Source: Verrucomicrobiota bacterium (GTDB taxonomy: Bacteria; Verrucomicrobiota; Verrucomicrobiia; Chthoniobacterales; Terrimicrobiaceae). Taken from it: DNA of 18,922 nt. The stretch's first letter is position 1, and every line of letters starts with the position of its first letter. Below the pieces are notes generated by a model, which saw only the letters and a program-made list of their open reading frames with translations, made no database searches and was not told the origin of the DNA. This document shows, in pieces, positions 1-7,506 of this stretch. The stretch spans positions 1 through 18,922 of the forward strand of contig JAPLTI010000230.1 in assembly GCA_026398285.1 (NCBI GenBank). The letters run 5' to 3'. The position numbers and the translations under genes were made by a program.

Positions 1-126
1 AGACCGTTCGGTTTCAATGCCGGGAATTTTGCGACCCGCTGAGGAATTTCGCCAATTTCCAATGCGAACAATTTATAGTTTTTATGAAATTAGATTAGAA
101 ATTGTTACAGCATTATTAATGTTTAT

Positions 127-143
127 TTTCCTTATTAAGGAAA
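127..143. other. Short hairpin in AT-rich leader
   Basis: TTTCCTT (127-133) and AAGGAAA (137-143) form a 7-bp stem with a 3-nt loop. It lies in an AT-rich stretch (about 60-190) ahead of the small gene at 189. The surrounding 1-188 holds no convincing gene: a 62-codon open frame there has no family resemblance and no ribosome-binding site. The hairpin may be a leader structure or the end of an upstream transcript. No promoter could be fixed with confidence. Confidence 0.3.
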
Positions 144-188
144 CAAAAGATGGACAAGTCCGCAGGATCGTGGTAAGTATGTTTTCTA

Positions 189-491
189 ATGCTTATGCAA
201 CGTAAAAGCGCGTTCTCCCGACGCGGACCTGATTTGGTTACCGAGGAACTGGTGGCAGTTCTTACTAAAAAGACCTCCTTCGAATTCAAGCAGTTGTTCG
301 ATCAGGTCCATGAGCGTCTGAAAGCTCGCAACGCGGCCAGCGGCGGCGAAGAGATGCTCCGCCTTCGAGCCTACGAGAAACTTCAAAATCTTGTATCCCG
401 AGGGATGGTTAAGAAGACCGGCAAAAAATACAAAGGCCTCGCCTCCTTGGCCAAGGCCCTGACTCCCGACCCGATCCCGGTCCCCAAGTAA
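189..491 (+). CDS. Small basic protein of unknown function, winged-helix-like
   Basis: This gene encodes 100 residues rich in Lys and Arg. I do not recognise a named family. The order of predicted segments suggests a small winged-helix fold: a helix around LVTEELVAVL (15-24), a second around SFEFKQLFDQV (29-39), a third through LRLRAYEKLQNLVSRGMV (56-73), then a basic hairpin KKTGKKYKGL (74-83) that would be the wing. The C-terminus is Pro-rich. That reading is inference from pattern only; a DNA- or RNA-binding role fits the charge. Two in-frame ATGs (189 and 195) are possible starts, and neither has a good Shine-Dalgarno. The gene stands alone and is followed by a strong intrinsic terminator, which supports it being a real transcription unit. 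Confidence 0.6.
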   Translation: MLMQRKSAFSRRGPDLVTEELVAVLTKKTSFEFKQLFDQVHERLKARNAASGGEEMLRLRAYEKLQNLVSRGMVKKTGKKYKGLASLAKALTPDPIPVPK

Positions 492-522
492 ATAAAGGGC
501 GTTCCCTTTCTACGATGAAATC

Positions 523-550
523 CCCGACCCACAAAAGGGTCGGGTTTTTT
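523..550 (+). terminator. Intrinsic terminator
   Basis: A perfect 8-bp stem, CCCGACCC (523-530) with GGGTCGGG (537-544), has a 6-nt ACAAAA loop and is followed by TTTTTTATTTTT. This is a classical rho-independent terminator for the gene ending at 491. On the minus strand the same stem has no U-run, so it is directional. Confidence 0.9.
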
Positions 551-560
551 ATTTTTCGAA

Positions 561-576
561 CGAGGAGAGCTCCTCG
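561..576 (-). terminator. Hairpin just after the DUF6580 gene
   Basis: CGAGGA (561-566) and TCCTCG (571-576) form a 6-bp stem with a 4-nt loop, directly after the stop codon of the minus-strand gene ending at 578. On the minus strand it is followed by TTCG and then an A-rich run, not a U-run, so it is only a possible weak terminator. Confidence 0.35.
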
Positions 577-577
577 A

Positions 578-1189
578 TCAGGCTCTGTGGAGCTGAGGAT
601 TTTCCCTCACGGCGCGACGGGCCAGAGCCCAAACCGCCAAAAGCAAAGCTCCAAAGATGAGATCCGATACCAGCGCGTTGCGGTAGAACATCCAGGAAGG
701 AGGAAAGCCGGGCAACCCTGTGGTGAGCGACATCCAAAGCCCGCTCAAGCCTCTCGGATACGAGGGATTTCCGATCCACGCCGCAGTATTGGTCAAGAGG
801 TAAAAGAGGAGACCGCTGCCGATCAATGCGGAAAAAAATCGTGGCGTTGAGAAGGATGCTTTGGACAGAAGGCGGCCGATTCCAACGACTGCCAAAATGC
901 AGGCCCAGGAAACAAACTGCGCCGAGCTGAATGCCGGGTATTTGAGGAGCATGGCCAAAGCCAGGTCGGAAACAAAGAGGATGCCGACAGGAACGATCCA
1001 AGCCAGAACGCCGGGCAGGAAAAGCCCGCCACAAAAAGCCACGGCGGCCACAGGAGAGAAATTTGGCAACTCCGGAAGAAGTCCGGCCCGAAGCACGCGA
1101 AATCCCGCGAGGAGCAATATGCAAACAGCGACAAGAGCAACGACACCCGCCTCATTGCCGCCCTTGCGAAGTGTGAGAAAACTTTTCAT
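578..1189 (-). CDS. DUF6580-type integral membrane protein
   Basis: The protein is 203 residues and strongly hydrophobic, with about five or six membrane segments: roughly 15-35, 45-63, 66-82, 90-108, 118-137 and 175-193. The segment LPNFSPVAAVAFCGGLFLP (residues 40-58) followed by a polar-aromatic loop and SDLALAMLL matches my memory of the DUF6580 family (pattern PNFSPVAA-A-FGG). Those proteins have a layout like the substrate-binding subunits of ECF-type vitamin transporters. No ECF ATPase or transmembrane partner is nearby, so transport is inference and the substrate is unknown. The start ATG at 1189 gives a short basic N-terminus (MKSFLTLRKGG) ahead of the first helix. It is divergent from the metallo-beta-lactamase-fold gene at 1293. 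Overlapping minus frames over this region have unnatural composition and are shadows. Confidence 0.75.
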   Translation of the reverse strand: MKSFLTLRKGGNEAGVVALVAVCILLLAGFRVLRAGLLPELPNFSPVAAVAFCGGLFLPGVLAWIVPVGILFVSDLALAMLLKYPAFSSAQFVSWACILAVVGIGRLLSKASFSTPRFFSALIGSGLLFYLLTNTAAWIGNPSYPRGLSGLWMSLTTGLPGFPPSWMFYRNALVSDLIFGALLLAVWALARRAVRENPQLHRA

Positions 1190-1292
1190 GTCCGAAGGCT
1201 CTATCCGTGCCGCATATCCACTGCAAGCCCTCTCTTGCGCGCCGATCTTCGACTCGCAAACCGGGAGCCTTTTTGATTACGATAAACAGCTC
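1190..1292. promoter_or_regulatory. Divergent intergenic region
   Basis: These 103 bases separate two divergent start codons, so both promoters would be expected here. No convincing -35/-10 pair or palindrome is visible. A long upstream open extension of the plus-strand gene runs through this region, but it is antisense to the DUF6580 gene and has shadow-like composition. Confidence 0.4.
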
Positions 1293-2075
1293 ATGATTCA
1301 TGTCTCCATCCTCGCCAGCGGCAGCTCGGGAAACGCCATTCTTGCGAAGGCGGGAGAGACCTCGATTTTGATCGACGCTGGCCTCAGCGCGAAACGCCTC
1401 AACGAGCTTCTTGCTGGACTGGCGACGCCGCCAGAGACACTCGCAGGGATCCTTCTCACCCACGAGCATGTGGACCACACACGGGGCCTCAAGGGACTTT
1501 GCGGAAAAAATGAAATCCCTGTTTTCACAAACCCACTCACCGCAGACAGCCTGCGCAAAGGCGGCATGCAAACAGACTGGCGCTACTTCTCAAGCGGAGC
1601 GGCCTTTCAAGTCGGGGACTTCAACATCCATCCCTTCGCCGTGCCGCACGATGCCGCCGACCCTGTCGGATTCGTTCTAAGGCATGGCCCGTCATCCTTC
1701 GCCGTCCTCACCGACCTCGGACACGCCCCGCGTCAGGTGGTGAACTCGACGCGCGGCGTCAATGCCGTGCTCATCGAAGCGAACCACGACGAGACCCTCC
1801 TGCAAAATGATCAGAAGCGCCCCTGGTCCGTGAAGCAACGCATCCTCTCCCGTCACGGCCACCTCTCCAATCAAGCCGCAGCCAACCTCGTTGCCGAAAT
1901 CGCAAGCCCCGACCTGCACCATGTCCTCCTCGCGCATCTCAGCGACGACTGCAATGCCCCGGCACTCGCCACCGGCACCATTCTGGAAAAACTCCAAGCC
2001 ACCGGAAACAACCACACCCGCGTCCATTGCCCGGGCGCCGAAGGATTCCCCCTACCCCACACAATCGCGGTCTGA
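1293..2075 (+). CDS. Metallo-beta-lactamase-fold exonuclease, YycJ/WalJ family
   Basis: The protein is 260 residues, the usual length for the YycJ/WalJ family. It begins IHVSILASGSSGNAILAKAG, a family signature. The metal site is LLTHEHVDHTRG (HxHxDH), followed by TDLGHA, a conserved EANHD, the GHLSN motif and LAHLSDDCN near the C-terminus. Family members are zinc- or manganese-dependent nucleases; B. subtilis YycJ has been linked to 5'-3' exonuclease activity in mismatch repair. I infer a cytoplasmic nuclease here, and the physiological role is not shown by context. The ATG at 1293 is chosen because homology begins exactly there. The frame stays open 144 codons upstream (ATG 861), but that part overlaps the DUF6580 gene antisense and looks unnatural. 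Confidence 0.87.
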   Translation: MIHVSILASGSSGNAILAKAGETSILIDAGLSAKRLNELLAGLATPPETLAGILLTHEHVDHTRGLKGLCGKNEIPVFTNPLTADSLRKGGMQTDWRYFSSGAAFQVGDFNIHPFAVPHDAADPVGFVLRHGPSSFAVLTDLGHAPRQVVNSTRGVNAVLIEANHDETLLQNDQKRPWSVKQRILSRHGHLSNQAAANLVAEIASPDLHHVLLAHLSDDCNAPALATGTILEKLQATGNNHTRVHCPGAEGFPLPHTIAV

Positions 2076-2100
2076 AACTTTTCGTGAACGATCACCACGC

Positions 2101-2114
2101 CGCGCGACAGCGCG
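2101..2114. repeat. GC-rich hairpin, resembles one at 7149-7176
   Basis: CGCGC (2101-2105), loop GACA, GCGCG (2110-2114), then AATCG. The string CGCGCG-CAGCGCGA-TCG recurs in near-identical form after the LacI-type gene, at 7156-7175. Both copies sit just downstream of a stop codon, which suggests a dispersed intergenic repeat. Confidence 0.4.
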
Positions 2115-2121
2115 AATCGTG

Positions 2122-2199
2122 AAACCGGGAGATGATATGTAGCCGACAGTATGGCGTGGTTGACTCCGCCTATCGGCTACATGTCATATCCCGGTTTTT
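2122..2199. terminator. Long hairpin terminator between convergent genes
   Basis: Bases 2122-2146 pair with 2173-2197 over 25 positions, with a single mismatch (2131/2188) and one G-U pair (2136/2183). The outer block is AAACCGGGA/TCCCGGTTT and the inner block ATGTAGCCGA/TCGGCTACAT. The loop holds a further GGCG/CGCC helix. A T-run ends the plus-strand side (2195-2199), so it should terminate the nuclease gene. Its 3' end touches the araD stop codon, so it can also serve the minus-strand ara operon. The stem is longer than an ordinary terminator. Confidence 0.8.
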
Positions 2200-2894
2200 C
2201 AGGCTTGTCCGTAGGTCGCGGTGGGGCCGTGTTTTCGGAGGAAGTGTCGCTCGGAGAGGGCCAGAGAGGGCGACTTTGCAGAGGGATCGAGTGTGAGCGC
2301 GTGGAATGCCATGTCGGCGACGATTTCGAGGGCGAGGGCGTTTTCGACGGCTTTGGCACCTGATGGACCCCATGCAAACGTGCCGTGGTTGCGCACCAGA
2401 ACGGCTGGGATTTCCATGGGATCGAGTCCCTCAAAGCGCTCGACGATGACATTTCCCGTTTCCCATTCGTAGGCGTCGGAAATCTCGCAGGCCGTGAGGG
2501 CACGTGTCACAGGCACCTCCCCGCGAAAGTAGTCGGCATGCGTGGTGCCGAGCAGCGGAATGCCGCGCGCCGCTTGGGCAAAGGCGACTGCCTTGCGCGA
2601 GTGCGTGTGCACGACCGAGCGGATGCCGGGAAATCCGAGAAAGAGCCTGCGATGCGTCGGGGTGTCGGATGAGGGATTGAGAGTCCCCTCGACCACACGG
2701 CCGTCGAAATCGACGATCACCATGTCCTCGGACTTCAGGGCCGAGTAGGCCACGCCGCTGGGCTTGATGGCAAAAACTCCGGCCTCGCGGTCGCAGACGC
2801 TCACATTGCCGAAGGTCAGATCGACAAGACCTGAAGCGGGCAGCGCGGCATTGGCGGCGCGGCATTCCTCGCGGATCGCCTCGTAACGGCTCAC
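2199..2894 (-). CDS. araD: L-ribulose-5-phosphate 4-epimerase AraD
   Basis: AraD converts L-ribulose-5-phosphate to D-xylulose-5-phosphate, the last step of bacterial arabinose catabolism, by a zinc-dependent retro-aldol reaction. The protein is 231 residues, the same as E. coli AraD. Visible family motifs are LVDLTFGNVSV (23-33), KPSGVAYS (44-51), the substrate loop NPSSDTPTHR (73-82), the zinc pair HTH (96-98), TTHADYFRGEVP, YEWETGN, the third zinc His in LVRNHGTFAWG, and the C-terminal LRKHGPTATYGQ. The start is GTG at 2894, overlapping the araA stop as GTGA. Homology begins there, and the longer open frame upstream only reads araA in the wrong frame. The overlap implies translational coupling to araA. 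The long hairpin at 2122-2197 follows. Confidence 0.96.
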   Translation of the reverse strand: MSRYEAIREECRAANAALPASGLVDLTFGNVSVCDREAGVFAIKPSGVAYSALKSEDMVIVDFDGRVVEGTLNPSSDTPTHRRLFLGFPGIRSVVHTHSRKAVAFAQAARGIPLLGTTHADYFRGEVPVTRALTACEISDAYEWETGNVIVERFEGLDPMEIPAVLVRNHGTFAWGPSGAKAVENALALEIVADMAFHALTLDPSAKSPSLALSERHFLRKHGPTATYGQA

Positions 2895-4387
2895 GCGACG
2901 AATCCTCCGGCGATGTGATGAAAAACCTCGTTGGCGCGGAGTTCCTGGCGGAAAGCTCCCGCTTCGGTTTTGTCTCCGATGACGACGCACTCGATACCGG
3001 CGATGGTGGCGAAGTCCTCCAAATGCTCGCGGGTGACCGTGTAGCTGAAGCCCGTGTGGTGAGCGCCTCCCGCATGAATCCAAGATTCGCAGGCGGTGGC
3101 AAAATCGGGTCGGCATTTCCAGACGGCACGGGCCACAGGCAGGTTTGGCAAAGCATGCGGCGGCTGGATGGCGTCGACTTCGTTGACCAAAAGCCGGAAG
3201 CGGTTGCCGAGATCGATGAGCGAGGCGTTCAACGCACTGCCAGCGGGTGCATCGAATACGAGGCGAACGGGATCCTCCTTGCCACCGATGCCCAGCGGGT
3301 GAATCTCGCACGAAGGCTTGGACTGCGAGATGGATGGGCAAATTTCCAGCATGTGAGAGCCAAGGACAAGGTGGTTGTTGGGTTCCAGATGATAGGTGTA
3401 ATCCTCCATGAATGAGGTCTGTCCACCGAGATCGGAAGCGATGACCTTCATGGCGCGGAGCAGGGCGGCTGTTTTCCAATCCCCTTCGGCACCGAAGCCG
3501 TAACCCTCGGCCATGAGGCGCTGGACAGCGATGCCGGGCAGTTGCTTGAGTCCGTGCAAATCCTCAAAGGTAGTGGTGAATCCTTTGAATTCCCCTTGCT
3601 TCAGAAACGCCCGCAAAGCGGCCTCGATACGAGCGGCCTCACGCAGCGAGGTGTGGCGTTCCCCGCCCTTGGCAAGCGCTGGTGCCAATTGGTAACTGGC
3701 GGCGTATTCCTCGCAGAGCGCGTTGATTTCCGAATCGGCAATGCCCGCTTGGATCGCCACGAGGTCGCCGATTCCATAGCCGTTCACCGAGAAACCGAAT
3801 TTCATTTCGGCCGAAACCTTGTCGCCTTCCGTGACGGCCACCTGGCGCATGTTGTCACCGAGGCGTGCAAACTTGGCACCTTGCCAATCGTGCCATGCGC
3901 GGGCGGCGCGAACCCATGCGCCGATGCGGGAGATCACTGATTCGCTTTGCCAGTGCCCTGCGACAACTTTTCGCGCAAGACGCATGCGCGTGTGGAGGAA
4001 CCCCGCCTCACGGTCGCCATGGGCCGCTTGGTTCAGGTTCATGAAGTCCATGTCGATCTCCCCCCATGGCAGATCGCGGTTAAACTGGGTGTGCAGATGC
4101 AGGAATGGCTTCCGCAGCGCGGAGAGGCCGCCGATCCACATTTTCGCGGGAGAAAATGTGTGCATCCACAGAATCAACCCTGCGCAATCGGGATTGGCAT
4201 TGGCCTCGAGAATCGTCGCGCGGATGGCGTCGGGTGTAGTGAGGACTGGCTTGAAGACAACAGGCAGCGGGAGTTTTTCGCCAAGGCCGCCAGCGATCGC
4301 CTGCGAGTCGGCAGCGACTTGCTTGAGGGTTTCGGGGCCGTAGAGGTGTTGACTGCCGGTGAGGAACCAGATTTCGGGTGTTTTCAT
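2891..4387 (-). CDS. araA: L-arabinose isomerase AraA
   Basis: AraA interconverts L-arabinose and L-ribulose and needs Mn2+. The protein is 498 residues against 500 in E. coli. The N-terminus (IWFLTGSQHLYGPETL) and the motifs GLILWMHTFSPAKMWIGGL, HTQFNRDLPW, SFMEDYTYHLEPNNHLVLG and GGAHHTGFSY are typical. The Glu in FMEDYTY and the His residues in these blocks correspond to the known metal and catalytic ligands. The ATG at 4387 overlaps the araB stop as ATGA, and the stop overlaps the araD GTG, so the three genes form one tightly coupled operon. All of the sequence is in frame and intact. Confidence 0.97.
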   Translation of the reverse strand: MKTPEIWFLTGSQHLYGPETLKQVAADSQAIAGGLGEKLPLPVVFKPVLTTPDAIRATILEANANPDCAGLILWMHTFSPAKMWIGGLSALRKPFLHLHTQFNRDLPWGEIDMDFMNLNQAAHGDREAGFLHTRMRLARKVVAGHWQSESVISRIGAWVRAARAWHDWQGAKFARLGDNMRQVAVTEGDKVSAEMKFGFSVNGYGIGDLVAIQAGIADSEINALCEEYAASYQLAPALAKGGERHTSLREAARIEAALRAFLKQGEFKGFTTTFEDLHGLKQLPGIAVQRLMAEGYGFGAEGDWKTAALLRAMKVIASDLGGQTSFMEDYTYHLEPNNHLVLGSHMLEICPSISQSKPSCEIHPLGIGGKEDPVRLVFDAPAGSALNASLIDLGNRFRLLVNEVDAIQPPHALPNLPVARAVWKCRPDFATACESWIHAGGAHHTGFSYTVTREHLEDFATIAGIECVVIGDKTEAGAFRQELRANEVFHHIAGGFVA

Positions 4388-6051
4388 TTTTGGGCTTTGG
4401 ATTTGATGGCGAGGAGTTCTTTCATGACGCCCGAGAGATCGGCTTTGCGGTTCACGCCTCCGAAGGCGTCGTGAAGATTTTGGTAGAGCGCGAAGAGGCG
4501 GTCGTAGGTCTTGCGGGCCGCCGCGCGGGGCTTGTATTCGATGTCATTGAGCGAGATCATCGCCTTCTGGGCTGCAGGGAAATCTTTGAAAACCCCCGCC
4601 AACACGGCAGCGGAGACCGCCGAACCCAAGGCGCAGGCCTGCGAGGAGCCCGCGACCAACATCGTGCGACCGGTGACATCGGCGTAGATTTGCATTAGGA
4701 GCGGATTTTTTTCCGCAATGCCGCCGGCGCAAACGATGCGTTTAACGGGCACGCCGTAGGACTCGATCCGCTCAATGATCGTTCGCGCGCCAAATGCCGT
4801 AGCCTCGATGAGCGCGCGGTAAATTTCCGCCTTGGTGGTGTGCAGCGTGGTTCCCAAAAGCAAACCGCTGAGCATCGGATTGACGAGAACCGTGCGGTTG
4901 CCATTGTTCCAATCAAGCGCCAGCAGGCCGCTGCCGCCGGGTTGGAGAGTGGCAGCCTCCTTGGCCAGGCTCGCATAGAGGGCGGCGTCGCCCTCGCAGA
5001 CGGATTCGATCCACCATTTGAAAATATCGCCCACGGCGGACTGTCCCGCCTCGATACCGAAAAAGCCGGGCAGGATGGCACCCTTCACAATTCCGCAGAT
5101 GCCGGGGATGTCTTTGACTTTCTTGGTTGCCGGAACAACAGCGCAGTCGCAAGTCGAGGTGCCGATCACCTTCACCAATGTGCCTTCGCTGATACCGCTG
5201 CCGATGGCGCCGTAGTGCACATCCATTTCGCCAATGGCCACCGGAATCCCGGCGGGCAGGCCGAGCGTTTTCGCCCATGCCGGCGAGAGTGTGCCGGCGG
5301 CGGTGTTGGCATCATGGGCCTTGTCGTAGAGGCGATCCCGAAGCTCCGCGAGTTTGGGACTGAGCAAGGACAGAAACTTTTTATCGGGCAATCCACCCCA
5401 TTCATCGCAGTAAAGCGCCTTGTGGCCAGCCGCGCAGATGCCGCGCTTGATTTGCTTAGGATCCTCGACTCCGCAGAGCACCGAGGGAATCCAGTCGCAC
5501 ATCTCGACCCAGGAGTAAGCCGCTTGGAAAACATCAGGCGCCGTTTTCAGGCAGTGCCAGATTTTGCTCCAAAACCACTCGGAGGAATAAGTATTGCCGC
5601 ACTTGGCGATGTATTCTGGACGGTGCTTCGCAGCGAGTTCCGTGATGCGTGCCGCTTCCTGCCAAGAAGTATGATCCTTCCATAGCCAGCATTGCGCGGC
5701 GGGATTTTTCTTCCACTTCGGCAAAGACGCGAGCGCGCGGTTGGCGGAATCCACCGGAATCGGACTCGAGCCGGTCGTGTCCACACCGAGACCAACGATC
5801 GTCGCAGGTGTGAAGGCCTTGTTTTTCTTCGCGGCGGCGGCCAGGGCGCCTTTCACGCAAAGCTCAAGCCCCACGAGATAATCCGGGGGATGCTGCCTCG
5901 CGAGGTGGTGGTCCTTGGGATCAATGAGCACCCCGTCTTTTCCTGAGGGATAACCGGCCACAAAGCTGCCGAGTTCTTCGCCATTGTCACAGCGCACGAC
6001 AAGCGCGCGAACTGAATTGGTGCCGTAGTCTACGCCAAGGGAACATTTCAT
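4384..6051 (-). CDS. araB: Ribulokinase AraB
   Basis: AraB phosphorylates L-ribulose with ATP to give L-ribulose-5-phosphate. It is a FGGY-family carbohydrate kinase of 555 residues, in line with the family. Visible blocks are the N-terminal ATPase loop LGVDYGTNSVRALVV, GLGVDTTGSSPIPVD, LWKDHTSWQEA, SSEWFWSKIWH, WVEMCDWIPSVLCG, VKVIGTSTCDCAV, GFFGIEAGQSAVGDIFKWW and CAGGIAEKNPLLMQIYADV. I chose ATG 6051 because the family starts a few residues before LGVDYG and GGGG lies at a ribosome-binding distance. ATG 6060 (adding MGS) is equally in frame. The still longer open frame overlaps the divergent regulator and is not used. It is the first gene of araB-araA-araD. Confidence 0.95.
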   Translation of the reverse strand: MKCSLGVDYGTNSVRALVVRCDNGEELGSFVAGYPSGKDGVLIDPKDHHLARQHPPDYLVGLELCVKGALAAAAKKNKAFTPATIVGLGVDTTGSSPIPVDSANRALASLPKWKKNPAAQCWLWKDHTSWQEAARITELAAKHRPEYIAKCGNTYSSEWFWSKIWHCLKTAPDVFQAAYSWVEMCDWIPSVLCGVEDPKQIKRGICAAGHKALYCDEWGGLPDKKFLSLLSPKLAELRDRLYDKAHDANTAAGTLSPAWAKTLGLPAGIPVAIGEMDVHYGAIGSGISEGTLVKVIGTSTCDCAVVPATKKVKDIPGICGIVKGAILPGFFGIEAGQSAVGDIFKWWIESVCEGDAALYASLAKEAATLQPGGSGLLALDWNNGNRTVLVNPMLSGLLLGTTLHTTKAEIYRALIEATAFGARTIIERIESYGVPVKRIVCAGGIAEKNPLLMQIYADVTGRTMLVAGSSQACALGSAVSAAVLAGVFKDFPAAQKAMISLNDIEYKPRAAARKTYDRLFALYQNLHDAFGGVNRKADLSGVMKELLAIKSKAQK

Positions 6052-6118
6052 GGACCCCATGCAAGCAAGGGAGCTGGGATTGTAAACGCAGATTTTACAT
6101 GACAGTAATGTTGCCGAC
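6052..6118. promoter_or_regulatory. ara operon/regulator divergent control region with likely operator
   Basis: The gap between araB and the LacI-family gene holds a 19-bp inverted repeat, TGTAAA (6081-6086), 7 nt, TTTACA (6094-6099). Half-sites of this kind suit a dimeric LacI-type protein. On the minus strand TACAAT (6084 down to 6079) is a plausible -10 for araB that overlaps the operator, which would give repression by occlusion. No good -35 could be fixed. Assignment of the palindrome to the adjacent regulator is inference from position. Confidence 0.6.
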
Positions 6119-7138
6119 ATGAAACCGGTCTCCATGCAAGATCTGGCCAAAGCCTGCGGAGTTTCCAAAAACACCATCTCGCAAGCCCTGCGAAACAGCC
6201 CACAGGTTTCCGAAGCCACACGCAAAAGAATCGCGGAAACCGCGAAGAGCCTGGGCTACCAAAAAAATGCCGTCGTAGCGGAATTAATGGCTCGGCTCCA
6301 TGCGGGAGGCAACCAGCGGTTTCAGTGCACGCTGGCCTTGATCAACGCGAACCTCGACGAAATGGCCTTTAAGCGGCATCCCACGATTCCACTTTATGTT
6401 CAAGGCTGCCGCGAGAGAGCGACTGAACTCGGCTACAAGTTGGATGAATTTTGGATTCATAAACCCGATCTGAGCGGCGAACGCCTGTGCCAGATTTTTC
6501 GCGGACGAGGCATTCCGGGTGGCATTCTGGTCGGCCTGATGGATGAGAATCGCCTGCCAGAGTCTTTTCAACCCGTGGCACGAGAGTTCCCCTTGGTCGT
6601 CACCGGAGTTCGAACACGCGACCCGAGCCTATCCTTCGCTTGCGTGGATCATCACATGGTCGCACTGAGGGCCTTTGAGAAAGTGCTCGAACTCGGTTAC
6701 AAACGCCCCGGCCTTGTGCTGGACGCACGGATCGACGCCTTGGTCGAGCACCGCTTCAGCGCCGGCTACGAAGTCGGGCAGCGGCGCCTGCCTGCGACGC
6801 GGCGGTTGAAGCCTTTCTTCGAAGTCAGCGAAGCACGCTTGAACAAATCCCTTTTCCACCGCTGGCTAAAGCAAGAGCGCCCGGATGCGATCTTCAGCCT
6901 TTACCACGAAATCGGAGATTGGGTGGAGGCCTGTGACCTGCGCGTGCCCGACGATGTCCTGATGGTCCAATACGAGTGGCGTTCCGGCACCCCACATTGG
7001 CCAGGTATGAACCAACACAACGAACTGGCAGGCCAAGCGGCGGTGGACATGCTAATCGGAATGCTCCACCGCAGCGAAAAAGGCCCGCCGCCCTTCCCTC
7101 AAGCGACGCTCATCGATCCCACATGGACAGCGAAATGA
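6119..7138 (+). CDS. LacI-family transcriptional regulator, probably of the ara operon
   Basis: The protein is 339 residues, the normal LacI-family length. The N-terminal helix-turn-helix is VSMQDLAKACGVSKNTISQALRN (4-26), followed by the hinge-helix region RKRIAETAKSLGYQKN. The remainder is a periplasmic-binding-protein-like effector domain: the LALINANLD strand, GILVGLMDE, FPLVVTGVRT, and VLELGYKRPGLVLD, the common LacI block ahead of the second lobe. The gene is divergent from araB with a palindrome between them, so L-arabinose or a derivative is the likely inducer (inference). Other bacteria use AraC (enterics) or GntR-type AraR (Bacillus) for this task; a LacI-type controller is a different solution. 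Intact, with ATG 6119. Confidence 0.9.
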   Translation: MKPVSMQDLAKACGVSKNTISQALRNSPQVSEATRKRIAETAKSLGYQKNAVVAELMARLHAGGNQRFQCTLALINANLDEMAFKRHPTIPLYVQGCRERATELGYKLDEFWIHKPDLSGERLCQIFRGRGIPGGILVGLMDENRLPESFQPVAREFPLVVTGVRTRDPSLSFACVDHHMVALRAFEKVLELGYKRPGLVLDARIDALVEHRFSAGYEVGQRRLPATRRLKPFFEVSEARLNKSLFHRWLKQERPDAIFSLYHEIGDWVEACDLRVPDDVLMVQYEWRSGTPHWPGMNQHNELAGQAAVDMLIGMLHRSEKGPPPFPQATLIDPTWTAK

Positions 7139-7148
7139 TTTTTTAGGA

Positions 7149-7176
7149 TCGAGTCGCGCGCGGCAGCGCGATTCGA
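7149..7176 (+). terminator. Hairpin after the LacI-type gene
   Basis: TCGAGTCGCGC (7149-7159) pairs with GCGCGATTCGA (7166-7176), 11 bp with one G-U, loop GCGGCA. It lies 11 nt after the stop codon, so a termination or RNA-end role is likely, although A-residues rather than a U-run follow. Its core resembles 2101-2118. Confidence 0.5.
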
Positions 7177-7372
7177 AAACAATGGGAGGGCTCATCCTCC
7201 GGCATGACCCATTCTTCAGCCGCGAAGCGGCGTTCGGCGGGTGCTGAATTTGCGGAGTGAAAGCCTTTCACGTTCAGGACGACCATGCTCCCTTTTGCGC
7301 AAGGTCTGGTTCGAGCGGCATTCGGACATAGTGGTGTCTAACAGCGATTCGGCAGCTTCAGAGGGTATATTT

Positions 7373-7394
7373 GGGCCAAGCCGGAGGTTGGCCC
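7373..7394. repeat. GGCCAA-type intergenic hairpin
   Basis: GGGCCAA (7373-7379), 8-nt loop GCCGGAGG, TTGGCCC (7388-7394): a perfect 7-bp stem. I have the impression that very similar GGCCAAgCTCCGG-type hairpins are dispersed in verrucomicrobial genomes. That is memory, not shown by this window. Confidence 0.4.
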
Positions 7395-7506
7395 TCCCGG
7401 TGTCAGCAGCCATCGCGTCATTTTCGGCTTAAGAACGAGCTGGGCATTTTTCGTTTCAATAACAGCCGCATAGGATAGTTTTACGGCCCGCATAGATTTC
7501 TACTCT

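Larger units (their letters stand above)
7139..7506. other. Gene-free 368-nt stretch with several hairpins
   Basis: No open frame here has credible coding character. The stretch holds at least three GC-rich inverted repeats: 7149-7176, GCCGC-GAA-GCGGC at 7219-7231 and 7373-7394. The middle one is nested in a wider TTCAGC (7215-7220)/GCTGAA (7243-7248) pair. It separates the LacI-type gene from the DUF1295 gene. The promoter of the latter should lie near the 3' end (7435-7506, AT-rich), but I could not fix one. Confidence 0.5.

Noticed and set aside
17..205. Open frame of 62 codons at the window start
   Set aside because: No RBS, no family resemblance, composition of AT-rich intergenic DNA, and it overlaps the better supported gene at 189.
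861..1292. Upstream extension of the WalJ-type frame
   Set aside because: It is antisense to the DUF6580 gene and its translation has shadow-like Arg/Thr/Ser-rich composition; the family N-terminus begins at 1293.
2895..3479. Upstream extension of the araD frame
   Set aside because: It is araA DNA read in the wrong frame, full of Arg, His and Ser; GTG 2894 matches the family start and length.
7241..7432. Small open frames in the gap after the LacI-type gene
   Set aside because: They run through hairpin repeats, have no RBS and no protein-like character.
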